Assembly: GCA_947184155.2 (NCBI GenBank)
Contig: CAMXCT020001675.1
Location: 62,001-126,000, forward strand
Direction of reading: 5' to 3'
Source of the DNA: Cladocopium goreaui
Taxonomy: Eukaryota; Sar; Dinophyceae; Suessiales; Symbiodiniaceae
Length of the DNA: 64,000 nt
The notes beneath the pieces were generated by a model. It saw nothing but the letters and a program-made list of their open reading frames with translations, ran no database searches and had not been told where the DNA came from. Numbering within the stretch: position 1 is the stretch's first letter; every line of letters begins with the position of its first letter. This document shows, piece by piece, positions 21,901 through 36,900 of this stretch. The position numbers and the translations under genes were made by a program.

Positions 21901-24900
21901 ATCGCGTAATAGAAAAACTAATATTGATGAAAAAAGTTATAACTCATAATTGTGATATCAACTAGTGTGAATGGATTGATGATCATCTCCCTTTTTTGAT
22001 AAACTAGTCCATGTTTGTTGACCATGGCACATCATCTCTGCAGAATACAACTCCAGTCCAATCTGCCCCACTGACCGCAGATGGAATATACAAAGAACCA
22101 GGGGGTTGCTGTTTATCTGTGATTATGTTTCTTTCATTAACCATAAATACTAAGTTCTGATTCTTGCTGGTCCCCTCTGTTTTCAATTTATTTACAGTAA
22201 TAAGTAATAAGTGTGAATGACTATTGCAATTCATCGTCACTAGTATAAACAATCACAAAATGCTTCTGACTATTTTAACATATTGTATTGTTTATAGTTG
22301 TTTTTGCTAGTATTTAGTAGCAACACTACTAAACTTTAACACATGATTTATGCTTATGTTTAATATGATTTAGTACTAACATCTATCAACATCTGTTTTT
22401 TCATGTAGCCACGGGTGACCAAAAAAAAAAACCTGTCCCTGGCGGTCCCTGACCCTCCAACTCCGCGGAGCTGCTCGTTCTCCTGGGCCTTGAGCTGGAA
22501 GAAATGTGGAAATGGGAGATCCGATGAGGATGAAATGATGAAAATACTAGGAATATACTCGGAATATACTCAAAAAAAAGTGAATTTGTGATGTATCAAA
22601 CCAGATCAAAGTTTAAGCAGTCCGAATTCCATTGGGATAATCTACACGAAAATTTGGGATAGCCACCCATTTCATCGGGATGTACAGCGACGAACACGAA
22701 CTTGGGAACCCCCATTTTGGAGTTTAAAAGAGAACGCAGGGACCTAACCATAATGTGTGCAATGACACGAGCGGCCACTTGTTCTAACAGCACCCTCACA
22801 ACCTCTTAATCTCCATTTTCGGGAATATAGAGTACTAGGAATTACCATCTCTTGTTTTTTGATGGGAATGTATATAGTGGGAAGATAAAGGATATGATAC
22901 AGCAACACTATGATATTTGGGTCTGTCTCAAAACGTGGGATGGGTCCCAACCCCACATCATCCCACATCTTTCAAGCTATGAATGTGCATTCCTCCGAAC
23001 GAGCAAACCTCAAGATTGCAAAGAGATACAATCCTAGTGTCCCATGAGCCAACAAACCATCCAACTTCATACATCAAGAGTTTGACCATGGATAAAACCA
23101 TCCCATTTTTGGACCCCAATCTACCCACTAGATTTACTGAGTGTCCCAATTTGACTTCACGTCCCCAATAAACCACCCATCCAAAACTGGAGCCCCCCTG
23201 CGAGCTGCCAGTGGCTGCGATCCACTTCATCGTCAGGGCCAACTGCAGCATGCCCGGCCTCGGTAAACCGCCGTCGAAAAAGGGGAGTGGAACAAAATCC
23301 AGCCACAAAGGATGATGTTCATACTAGGAATAGTGATAATACTGATAACAATAGCAGTAGTAACAAAAATAGTGATGATAATAATGATAATAATGAATGA
23401 TAATGATAAATATATATAATTGTATAGTAATGATATTGAATGATAACAATCAAACTCACTGAACCCAAAACCGCGAACCACTTGGACACCCGGGCAGGTC
23501 ATAGGCATAGGTGGAGCCAGCCCGTCGGGCCGCCACTCGCTTCGCCTGGTACATGCTGAGCATGGCATGGTCCGCCACCTGCAGAGACACGGAAAAGGCC
23601 AAGGGTTGGGCCAAAACTATAGGTATATATAGCTAGGTATAACATGGCATTACTATTGGATTTATAGGGTATAAATGGGATTAAACAGGTATGAATGGGA
23701 TGCAATCACTGACTTGACGCTGGGAGTGATTCTTGTGAACAAATTCTTGTGAATGGCTAGTTCTAACCGATAGCCAAGTAGAACCAACTATACACCCTCC
23801 CAGCAAGAAGGGCTACAACCACCTGAGATATCTGCCAGCTTTTTCTATGCTGAAATAAACGATTGAAACTGGCAGTTTTTGGCCCATCTAAGGGTCACGA
23901 ATTTCAACCCCTGCACATATCCGACATGTCAAGGCCGGGAAAACTGCGACAACACGGGGGCCATGGGAATTTAGTCCTTGCAGTGGGTCTATGGAATGCA
24001 GTGACAATCACTACCATCCATCCCTTGTGTGCAGTGCCCACCACCAGAAAATGGGTATGGCCCGTATGGCTTAAAAATATCTTAAAGATACTGTACGTTA
24101 TCAAAGGATGTGTTCTTGAGTTTGAGCGTGTACAGTAGTCCCAAAATCGGGGCAACAATTTTGAAGTGTGTTAAAGTTGGTATGGGTCAAGCAAATGAGA
24201 TACAAATGGGCCCACAGAATTAGTCATGTCTGGCCTGTCTGGCGGACTAAGCCATACCCATTGCATGGATACTTTAATCCCATTAGTTCTCATTTATTGC
24301 TGGCTATTAACTATATAAATCCCCTTGTATGACGGTTTTTTATGTTTGAATCCCAATTCCGAATAGATGTTGAACCCACCAAAAAAAATGAATTCATAAT
24401 CAATCATCTAGGAATCTAGTTGCAAGATCGTCACTTGTTGAAACTTTTGGGGCTAAATATGGACACGGAAAAATATGTGAGCCTACCCATCTTCCCCCCA
24501 GCAGGCGCCCCGACATGAGGATGGTCTGTTTGCACCACAGCCGCACCCTCTTTGGCAGCCTCCCATCCTTGGGTAGTGACTGTGGCGCTGATGTGGGAGG
24601 ATGGGGAGTTTGCAATGATTATTATGTCTATGACATTCTGGAACAGATTACCCCAAGGTTTCAGCAGACAAAAATAACATTCCCATTGATTGTCCAAGTC
24701 TTTGTTCTGCTCAAGGAATGTGTTTCTGGAAACCCAAACCTAGCAGGTTTCCATCTCACCTTAGCACCTGATGTAGTCTGGATTTCTCAAAAAATACGGG
24801 TATGTCTGAAAATGGGGTATACCCCCAATTATAGCCATTTAGTAGGGATAATGATCATTAACCATTGGGTGTAGGGGTACACTATTTTCAGACAAACCCA

Positions 24901-27900
24901 TACCTGGATTCCTGGTTGCGCCTCATGGTGAAAATGCATGATCCCTGGGGTTATAACCCTTTCTTTCTGGCGTTCCCTTGGGTTCCCTTGGGTTCCCTTG
25001 GGTTCCCTGGCGCAGTGGGAAGCCGGTGATGGGATCGGGGAACTCTCTCAGCATCTTGGGTTTCAAGAAGCCACCACCTGCAGCCCGACAAGGACAACAA
25101 GAAATCCCTTTGTGTTGGACCATTCAACTGGATGTCACCAACAAAAATGCGGGATCTAACCCACAAGAGTAGAAGAAAATCACTTGTGATTTCACCACCA
25201 ACCAGAACATCAGTTTGATCCTTAAGTTTGGAGTGGGTAGTTTGAGGGTTTACATGCCCAGCTATCGATACGGGCACACGGGGAATTCAACCAATAAGGG
25301 ATTGATGTAACCATCACTCAACGCGGGGGGCCCTCAATGGGGCCGTCATCCAAGCCACGCAGGGAAGACAACGAAGTTCGCAGGATTTCCAGTCCACTTC
25401 CTGCGAAGTTTGCCATGGCAAATCGTGACAAACACATACCAAAATTACACAAACCCTCTGAGCCACAATGTCCCAAAGGCTGTGTCATTGCCAGCCCACT
25501 TGGCATTCCACTCAATGAGCACACGTGCTTTTGACTTTGAAAGAACATAGACTTATACTGCATGCCATATGACGCTTCAACCTGCTTCGACTTTCAGGTT
25601 TTATTGTGCAGGAGTGCAGGAGCAAGTCTCCGCGCTGGAGAGCCGGCAGGATGGGGGGTTCAGAACATGACCAACATAAACCAACGCAATGCCGATGCCA
25701 CATGTCACATGTTGCTTGTTGTTGGCCAGCATAAAGTGTCCAACCTCTTCAGGCAGGGTTCCTTGCATTGATTACCCTCTGGTGAACTAACATAGCTATG
25801 GAAAATCACCATTTTCAATGGGAAAATCCACTATAGATGGCCATTTTCAATTGCTATGTTAGTTCACCAGAGGGTAACCTCACCTTTTGAGGAGTGACTC
25901 ATGTGGAAGCCCCCACATCCCCGTACCTCCACCGGTGCGATGATGCACTTTGATCCTGGGTGCGCCGACAATCCGACAAAATGCGGCTTTATCATCATAG
26001 CTTCCATTGAAATGACCATATATGTCATATAAATGCTGGGTACATCTATATCATCTATTGTTTCCAGACAAAGCCAAATATCAAGTTCTATCCTATATCA
26101 CAGTATCCTATGATGTTCGCGTTGTATCCCCATGTTTTTCCCATTAAAATGCTTGGCTTTATACCAGGCCGCGTCTGTTCCACACACAACCCCTGCAAGC
26201 AGCCGCACTCGATCTCATCGATGCAAAGCTTAATCACGTCCGATCCACGATGCCTGTCAGGGCCGTTGGTGGATGCTCGGGAAAGTACCAAAAAAACATC
26301 AAAAAACATGGAAAAGTTGGGTGACCCCCTGAAAAATACGTGAGAAATTTGGTTGACCCCCTCCAAAAAATGTGTTCTTTGAGAACTATTACCACCAAAC
26401 AATAAGGGAACTGCAGCTAAGGTGCCCCAAATGGCTGCTGATCGTATCGAAGATGCGTTGCTCCACGCTCTCCAGCCTCGGCGTGTTGGTTTACCAAAAG
26501 GCTAGCAACGAGAATCACTTGGTGGATCTATGTCTATAGGGTTGCTGTGAACTTTGAGGGTTCCGGAAAAGAGAAACATGATGAAAACTGATGGAAAAAC
26601 GATGGAAAACAATGCAAAAATGATGAAAAACGATGGAAAACAAGGAAAAACAATGGAAAACGATGGAAAACGATGGAAAACGATGGAAAACGATGGAAAA
26701 CGATGGAAAATGGCTCGCTCTCACGACTTGCCTTTGACCCCCCGGCGTGCAGTCCATTTCACTCAGAAAGTGAAGGAAGACTCGGCTCGTCACCGTGGGG
26801 CCTTGCAGCGAAAGCACCAATCATTCCAAGTCTGGGAAGCCAAAGATCATCAAAGATCCCAAAGGTGCTATGGCTGTGGCATGCTATGTGGAGAAAATGT
26901 GGAGAAAATGTGGTACGGCTGAGCTCCCGGGCCAAACTTCGCCACCCGAGGATCCAACATGGCCTGATGGCGAAGTGAAAATCCCCAATTCACCCATTGG
27001 TTTCCCAAGTTTCCTGACCAATCTTGGAGCTTTTTCGGGTTCAGGTCCCCGACTTACGAAGCCCAGCATTTTTTGGTGTTGGAAAGTTGAGATGAAAAAA
27101 GAATGCGCCATCTTTTGAACACGAAATTGATTCCAGGTGTCTTTCATCAAACATGTTATCGACCACAGACCCTGCACCCAGTGGAAATTCATATCTGAAA
27201 CCCTCAAAAAAACTAGAAGCCCTCTCTTCGGTAAAATATTCCTTTAAGTATGTATGTATGTATATATATATATATATCTATCTCTGTGTGTGTGTGTTCT
27301 CCCGGGCATAAAAGCAGTCACAAGTATAGTGACCCCGTGACCCCCCCAAAAAAAAATGTCGAATAGGAATGTCCACTCCAAAAAATAGTTCAAACCGTGC
27401 ATTTGTCGTGCCGCCCTGCCCCCCCCGGTTGGCCCTGGGCTTTTTTTTCTCATGAAGTCTCACCGAGGCGCTACTACGCAAGCAAGGAACCTTGTAAATG
27501 CTACAAGATGATGCTCTTTTGCCTGATATCTGCTAGAAAAAGCTAAACAAGTTGGATACAGATGAAGTGAAGTGAGAAAGGTTGCTATAAATATGTGTAT
27601 ATATATATATAACATTTATAATATATACATATATACAGTATATATGTATATATGTATATATGTATATTATAGTATATGTATTGATCTTCCACATCTTCAG
27701 ACCTCTTCGCCACCAGAATTCGTTCACTGGGCGCTCCCCGCGTGCTCAACCTCTTCCAAGGCCACGTCCAAGCTGTCCGTGATGCACTGACTGAAGGCAT
27801 CGGTGCTGACACCTGCAAGGAGCGATTCCCCCGTCGTCTTGATGGGAAAAAACCATGGCAAAATGTGGGAAAATCTCCATCTGAATGGGAAAAGATGAAA

Positions 27901-30900
27901 GAGCATCATGTATAAATTCTATACAATAAATAATTCATCTATATCCTGGAATCAATTCTTCTCGTCATTGCCATTTGGACCATGTTTAATTACCAAAGGA
28001 TAGCGAACAGCCAACTTAAAAGCGACCCGTTTCTAGCTGGGAGCCCCGAGAACTCAGAGCTCCAGACTACTTGGGTTTAAGTGCAGGTCCAGTGAACTAA
28101 GTGGATATATTACAGTATAACCATGACCATAGGGTATATATGGGTTTGTCTGAAAATAGTGTACCCCTACACCCAATGGTTAATGATCAGTATCCCTACT
28201 AAATGGCTATAATTGGGGGTATACCCCATTTTCAGACATACCCATATAATCATAGAGGAGATATATCATGTTATATCCCAACAACCATGGGGGTTTATAA
28301 GAACCATTGTCAAAAACCCACTTGGGTAACAGCTGGATTCCACCAGAATCTCCTCCTGCAACTCCCATGTCCAGCTCCCCCTGGGCCCCAAGCGTGAGAG
28401 GTATACTGCACGCATCAGCAGCTCTGGAGCAGGCGCCTTGGAGCAAGTGAATCATTCCAAATCTGGTTCAAGATATTGGTTGGTTGAGAAGAGTTCATGG
28501 ACGATGATCATCTCCAATATTCAATCTAGACTCTATATATATATACTTGTCTATTTATTTATTTACTTATTCATGTATTTATTTATTCATTCATATATTT
28601 ATTATTAATTATATGTAGATATAAATAATTATATGTAGATATAAATATGTTATAATATATATATAATATATAATATAATATAATTATATTATATTATATT
28701 ATATTAATATTATATTATATTATATTATATTATATTATATATATACTATTATATATATACTATTATATATATTATATATATACTATTATATATATTATAT
28801 TATATATATATATTATAACAAAAATGTAAATATATATAATATAACATTATATACATATAACTATCATACAACCACCAAGCAGATTTGGAAACAGGAGATA
28901 CTTGCACCTGATGAGTTGGATGAAATGACCTAAATCCACAACCGAAAAACAGTCCAGGCCTTGCCAGACACCATGGGCTGAGTTGCCAGGTAGATCTGCG
29001 AAGTGGGTCGCACCTGCCAAGCCAAAGCCTATTGGTACACACTTTGTTATCATTATATACATATCATTATCATGTTATGATGGTTACATATCATTATGAT
29101 CATTATCATTACTGTTATATATTACTTTCATCATTATCATCATTATCATCATCATTATCATCATTATCATCATCATTGTCCTCAATATCATTATCAATAT
29201 TATTGTTCCCATATTTTGTGGAGATGAACGTCGATTTTTGCCAGCTATTTTCATGTCGTCCCGGCGAATTGACCCAGGGCCCCAGTGCACCTCTTTGTGG
29301 ATACGCTGCAGGTTGTAGAGACGCTGCAAGGTACCCCTGGCAACGTGGTTTTCAAGGCATCGCTGTCATCAGGCCGTTGGCGATTCCGACATCCACAAAC
29401 TACATGGAGGTTTAAACTAACGTAGCTATGGGAAATCACCATTTTTAATGGGAAAACTCACTATAAATGGCAATTTTCAATAGCAAACTGTTAAATTACC
29501 AGAGGGTAATGTGACTATTGGTCTTAAAAATGCCTAAGTACACATCAACAATCACCCAAAGTCCTGACGGCAAGCATCTAAGAGGCGATAACACTAACCC
29601 TTCCATCGATAGCACCTTTCCATCGAACAACCAGAACACCGATCTAGTGTGGTAAAGCCGTAAAGCCAATGCCATAATCCCCAAAATCACCATGAATCAT
29701 ACATGGGTGCTATAAACCATCCTCCAAATGGTATCCTCTGGTAAACTAACGTAGCTATGGGAAATCACCATTTTTAATGGGAAAACTCACTATAAATGGC
29801 CATTTTCAATAGCAAACTGTTAAATTACCAGAGGGTAGGTTTGCGGCATTGGTACCACATTCCTCACATCTCCTTCGCCATTGGCCCGGGTCCCCCCGGG
29901 CGCACAGCTCCAACATGCCAGGGAAAGAGGGCCACATGTCGCGGCTCATCTCGCTCTCAGACCACTCCTGCCCGCGCAGAACAACGTGGGTCCGATGAAA
30001 TCACTCAGCTTGGGATTGCAGTCGTTACAGGTATTACAGGTCAAATAAGATAGATAGATAGATATATATATATATACATACATATATATATACATATATA
30101 TATACATACATATATATATATATACATACATATACATACATATATATATATATACATATATATATATATGTATATACATACATATGTAATCATATGTATA
30201 TATATATATATACATGTTTATTTAACACCATGTATATTCATAATAAAGAACTGTATGTACAATTGAAGTGGCTTCGAACACCAAGAATTTTATTCTGCCG
30301 TCCCTTCTCCAACGCGGCTGTCACTGCTGTCTTTCCAGTTTTCTTTCTCGATTTGGATCGCTGAGCTTGTCCATCTGGTCCTCATAATCTGAGTCATGGC
30401 TGTGAGACAAACAAATGCGATCAGGTGAGTGCGGCCGCTTCTTCATCGGCGCCTCAGCTGCGTGGGCAACCCATCGGAAGCGATGATGTTAGGTCGTGGC
30501 TACATAGAATTTATAATCTGTATATATATGTATATACATATGTATGTATGTATGTATGTATGTATATATGTATATGTGTATATATATGTATATATATACG
30601 TAGATATGTTGTATTAACTTATATACTTCATGAAGCTTCATGATAGCTTCATAGGAAAATGGAAGGTCATTTTGTTTGGATTCAATTGGGTAGTAAAGCT
30701 TCTCACATTCACTTCATTTATGCACCTTTGCACATTCGTGCCTCTGCCAAGCAGAAAATCGTCGCAAGAGGTACTCATCTGACTGTCGAAAGAGCGGGCT
30801 CTTGCCTCATGTCATGGTGCAAGATCAACAGCAATCACTCCAAATAAAGGAGCTCTGCCACAGGAAAGCCACTGGTTTTCGAGGTCAAAAAATCTTGACC

Positions 30901-33900
30901 CACATGTCCCATGCCATATGGCAGTGTGTCAAAACCTTGTACCCCTGTAGTTCACATCAAAATAGCTGGGATTTATGGATGTTCATCCCACTAAAAATGG
31001 TATTAATAGATATTGATCCATAGCCATATGTCAAATATCCCATCATATCCCATCCATCCAAAAAACAAAACCTGGCAGCTCAGTGGCACCACATGATGAG
31101 GCTCATCCTCCTCCCCGAGGAGATCGGCAAGGCCCCGTGGCGACGTTTCCCCAGGTGCATCACACAACGGCCCTGCTGGTGCTTGTAGCTGTGGAGGTGC
31201 TTACCTCCGAAGTCGGGCAGCTGGGACCCAGCTTTCCCCCAGTGAAAACATCAGATCATTTAGTGGTTGATCCATCATTGATGCTCCAAATGTTGTATCT
31301 GATAAGTGGGCTGAATCCCATATAGCCACCAGTTAGTCGTATCATCCAACTTTAGTGGCCACCAAGCATAGCTAGACATAGCTGCGCAGTTGGTCCACCA
31401 GGCCCCCACATGGCCACCAAGCATCGATGCGACACAGAGCCCAGCATTCCGCAGAAGACCAAGTCGTTGCCCTCGAAGCTGTCAGCTGGCGTCAAAGCGA
31501 AGTTGAAGGTCACGTCACATTCGTCCACGTGCATATCCAAGGATTGATCTTCATCTGGTTGGTATCTGCCAGCTGACAGGATAAAACTGATTAAACTGCT
31601 CATCAAAGGCATTGAAGAACAGCAGCTTGGGCGGTACTTGGAGGTGAATCCTAGTTAGGAAAGTGGTGAGCCGCCAAGATTCACGACGATTCCCCGCCTC
31701 ACCACAAAGGTGTGATGTGCAGAAAGGCTATCGCCGCCCCAGTTCCTCGGGCTGTTCGAGGCAAGGAGAAGGCAGAGTTCAACCACGACGAAGCAAAGAA
31801 AAAAAGCAGAGACCACCAAAAAAAAGAGGTCTACGCTATACGAACAAGGATATTTGATCCCTTGTGGTTGAATTGAGGCCAGTTCACTGGATTGTTGGTG
31901 TTTTTTGTTGGCTTCCTCGTTGTTTGGGAATTTTACCATCAGCAGCACATATCATTTCTGGGGTGTGAAAAGGAAACACCCAAATCCTGGCAGCCTGGCA
32001 TGTTTTACTGGAAATTCCTGAGCATATCCAGGTCTGAAGTGCCATGAAGTGCCCAATTCCTCTGTCATCCCCCAAACCAATACTGGCTGGTTGATAATGC
32101 TATTAATCAATGTTAATCATATAACTATTATACATATATATATATATACATGGTTGATGATGTCAATAGTGGATGATAAAATGGAGTTCATCTGGGATCA
32201 GTCCATCCTTCCATTTGTTTGTCAACCAGCTGGAAATTCAGACATTACTCATCTGGTTCCATTTTGATTAAATACTCCTCCTATCGCCCACACAGACCGT
32301 CGATTAATGAATTAATATATATATATACATAATATACGCTCTCATACCTTTGCCAACAAAAGTAGGATTTAAAAAATGCATCACGGGAATCAAGAATCAA
32401 GAATCTATTGATTTATATAATTTATATAGACTATAGACAAAAATAATAATGAATATAAACAAAAAGAACCATCTCCAAAGCAAAGTCTGCGGTTCTCACC
32501 ACCAAGATCCTTCGCCGGCAACGAGCTGTCGCGCATGTCCTCTGGACCGAAGAGTCGCGCGGCGATACCCTGGAGATAGTCCTGGCCATGGCCCAACGAA
32601 CAGTGGGGTAAGTTGGATGAAAATGGTAGAAACAAATGGAAAAAAAGTCAGAAAAAATGGTTGAAACATATATCAACATGGTTGAAACAGATCTGTTTTG
32701 AACAGCTAAAAAATCCATGCTAAATGTCTGGGACCAAATATTTGGCCGACTGACACCTTGTGAATCCCTGGTATTTTTTGGGTGGGACCATTGTGGAAAC
32801 CAGATGTTGCAAAGATCTGCAGATTGCAGATTCTCCATGTTCAATGTTTTCTGATCCAGAGTTTGGAGAAAAATCCCAAACTCGAGGTTCTGCAGTGCCA
32901 GTAAATCTAGATCTACCTTTCTTGAAGGGAATATCACCTGACACAGTGAATGCTTCCCCTGCACATTTTCTGAAGGTCTTGATCTAAGAGTACTTGTGAG
33001 TACCTCAGGTTTGTCATGGGCCAACTTGCTTCTGCCATGGATCTGGGATCATTTCAGTTTGTACGGGGCCCTTGCACAACACAGCAATTCGCTCACGACG
33101 GAGTCACGTTGCTCCCTTCTTTTTCCAAACGCGTAGCGCCGCGCTATGGTTTTTTGGCGTCAACTGTCTGCAAGCGCCAGTGGCTTCCAATGGCACAAGT
33201 TCATCAGGGTCATTGGCCAAACATGCAGTCTCGCCACTTACCACATCGGTTGGGCGAAATCTGCACGAAACCCAGCATATCATTGTTATTTGTATATTTC
33301 TACGGATAAGAAATGCACCATTCACTTTACTTTGGTGGTGTATTTGGCTTGCCATTCGCTCAGGGCCCGCCGCATGGAAGAGTTCAACTTCACCACTTTC
33401 CGCTTCTGTTTGATCGCCGCAAAGGCCTCTTCCCAGGTCGGAAATCGCCCCGCACGGACCAGACAAGCACAGAGGGTGGTGGTGGAGCGGCCACGGCCGT
33501 GGGCACAATGAACCAAGACATCGCCCCTCTCATGTGCTGCGATGCCAAATTGAGCAGCCTCCTCCAACTGATCGGGCGTTGGAGGCACTCCATCCCAACA
33601 TTCAATCAACAAATATTTCTCCTGGGTGCTGGTTTCTGGAAACTCACAGGTCAAATCGATGGTCCCGGCCCATCTTCGGCCCAACTCATGGCTATATCGG
33701 CCACCCACCCACCATCCAGATTCCACTTCATCTGCTGGAGCAACACCGGTTTTTCGGTCCCGCTCCCGTTGCAGCTTGGTATACACCAGGGTGGGGCAGT
33801 GGAAGCCGAAGAACAAGACATAGGACCAGATGGGAATGGCGCCTGACGCCGCGTCCTTCCCAAGCAGACCCATGCCCAGTTTCAGGTTGAAGAGCACGGC

Positions 33901-36900
33901 AATCACCAAGTTTATCACACTCACATTGTACAAGTAGAGGCCAATCAGAAGCTGCAGATTGTCCAATCCTTGCAAGTCACCATCAGCGAAAAGCAGTTGA
34001 TCAATGTCCATGGGCATCACCCATCTGGCTGCAAAGGCAGAGACGCCAGCAAAGGCAACATACTTCAAAGACACGCCATGAACCGCTCCCATTGTGGTGC
34101 AAAGTTGCAGATGTACAATGTAGATGCTACACAGTCTACAGCAGAAGCAAATGTGCTGAGTCTTGACTTTATAATGTGAGCACTGGGTGCAAACAGACTA
34201 TAAGAGGTTATGAAATGTAAGCAATCAATAAACGACTGGTCACAAAGCCTGAACCAAACCGCCTTCATGAGCCAGTTCCATGATTGCAAATCTGAGCCTG
34301 GGGATCTCGAAGAGAAAGGATGAAGCATCCCAATATGGAGGTTTCCTAAGCCATGGGAGTACCCCCAACATCATCCAAAAGTGCTTATTTTCAATGGGAA
34401 AACCAATGGGTTTGGGGCTGCCATACTTTAGGAAACCTCCATATTATGTCATTCTACAAGGCATCTTGTCTGAAAATATCCATTTGGTTTACCATCATGT
34501 CCCCATTAAAATGATCAGTCAGTTGGTACCCTATGTTCAAAGAACCCCATGCCTTCCTACCCAATCCATGGCCCCCATCTGCCCAACATGGCCCAACATG
34601 GCCCAAACCACCAGGAGCTTCGCCAGGCCTGTAGCATGGCCGAGAAGACAGGCTTCAAACCAATTCCGTTCAAGACCAGGCCATAGTTGTTCCTGGATCT
34701 TCTGCCAGGTCTGTGTCAACGTTTTCCAACTGTGGGATATGAATGGAAAATTGCTGGGATATTATTGGTATTAATTAAAAATGAGTGGGATAATCGGATA
34801 ATAATAATATATATATAATGTCATCGACTTTCCAATCAGGATCTGAAAAAACCACGGCTTGTCTAGCTGAAAAACAGTTGTGGTTCACTAAATCTGCACA
34901 TCTGGAGTCAAATTTGATTCAGCACTGGCAGCCAGGATGCATACTATTTGGCGGCCGCTGCGGAAAGCCACCAGCCTTAGCATCGGCAATGCTGCGGAGA
35001 GGGGGAAGGATTTCGGGAAACCCCGGGCCGCAGTGCCTTTCCAGGTCCCCAGATGGTGCAGATGGTGCCTGGTACTTCAGAATCTCCTCCACAAGCAAGT
35101 TGCAAAATTCCAAGGTGAGGCATTGGAAGGAGATCACTCCTACAGCCCAGCCGAAAGATCTTCTCAAGATCCCCAAAGAACTTCGACAAAGCAGTCTCGC
35201 TCGCCAATGTTCCCTTCCAAATGCAACTATCAACTGGTCGATGATTATGTGTATATATATAATATACATATCATTATCTATCTATCTAATCTAATCTAAT
35301 CTACTCTGCTCTACTCTACTCTAATCTAATCTAATCTAATCTATCTAATCTACCTAATCTACCTAATCTACCTAATCTATCTAATCTATCTAATCTATCT
35401 AATCTATCTACTCTATCTAATCTATCTAATCTATCTAATCTATCTAATCTATCTAATCTATCTAATCTATCTAATCTATCTAATCTATCTACTATCTATC
35501 TAATCTATCTAATCTATCTAATCTATCTAATCTATCTAATCTATCTCTAATCTATCTAATCTATCTAATCTATCTAATCTATCTAATCTATCTAATCTAT
35601 CTAATCTATCTATCTATCTATCTAATCTATCTAATCTATCTAATCTATCTAATCTATCTAATCTATCTAATCTATCTAATCTATCTAATCTATCCAATCT
35701 ATCCATCCATCCATCCATCCATCCTGTACATCCATCCATCCATCCATCCATCCATCCATCCATCCATCTATCTACTGGTATCTATCTGTATGTAACAGAT
35801 TAGCTCTCAAGCCATTCTTTGAACACAACCAACACAACCCAAAAAAACAACTCCAGGCTAAATTCCCTCCCAGTCACAACCACTTTAGGATCAAAAAACA
35901 TCTAAACAAAAAAAACAGCAGCTGTCGCTCCTGTAGTTTCCACTTTAATCCCAGGCAGCTGGTTCAGTTTCAGCATCTTCACATCCCCGCTGGCGCGCCA
36001 GGCTCCAATTGCCCGCAGGAAGCCAGGCAGGAACCAGCGGCTGAGCTGAGATGGGTCGAACAAGACCTGGGACTGCTGGGACTGCTGAGGTCGCCCTGAG
36101 ATTCGACAAGTTCGAAAGAAAGTTTGACCATTTGGGGAATCATTTATGAAGAAAAAACACGCAAAAAAGGCTGCATTGGGCTTAGCACGTTGATCAAAAT
36201 GGCACTACTCTTACTGATTTGAGGATCTGCAATTCTAGCACACCCAAAACATTCAAGAAATAATCAGTTGATACCCTGCCTTGTGCTTTGCTTCTTTGGC
36301 ATACTCAAAACCTGAGCAAGACCCGCACGATCAATGTCTACAAGGATTCCACGGCAAGAAGTGTCCGGTCTGAAATTCAGGAAAGAAACCTCTCTCTCGC
36401 AGTTCCCGTGCTTGTTTCAAATGCCAGGGTTCCGCTGGTTGCTGCCCTGCTGCTACGATCAGCTCGGGAATATCCTGAAAGCAGAGGTCACTACCACCGT
36501 GGGTTGAATCATAAAAGGTAATGGGGAAAAAACAACATGTTCTGGTTGATGCGGTTGATGCAAGCTACCATCACACTGGGATAATCTGAAGAATTGGAAG
36601 CCCCTTCCATTCCCAGTAAGACCTATCACCTCCCCAGGAAACTACCAGCCTTCGGAGCCAAGACCTCCTGGCCACTGGCGTCCAGCTCAACAAGGTATGG
36701 CACCCGCCCAGAGTCCTGCCAGTTGGGTGTTTTCCATTGTTTTTCCCAATGAAAATTGGAGGGTTCCCGGGTTCCCCTTCTTTCTTGATGAAAAATCACT
36801 GGGCCCATGTGAGCTACCCCAATTTTCATGGATGTTCTGAACATCTTTACTTTCTATGCACGTTCAGAATATCCTAAAGATAGAAAATCTTGCCCAACAT

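Noticed and set aside
24400..24697. [11 protein letters not shown] resembling the carrier domain of pyruvate carboxylase
   Set aside because: No AMKM site follows, the true biotin exon is at 49.7 kb, and the next exons belong to the ACC carboxyltransferase; a chance or ACC-specific stretch.
26515..26820. ORF with repeated Phe-His-Arg-Phe-Pro-Ser-Phe units
   Set aside because: Translation of the GATGGAAAAC tandem repeat, apart from the short ACC exon at its start.
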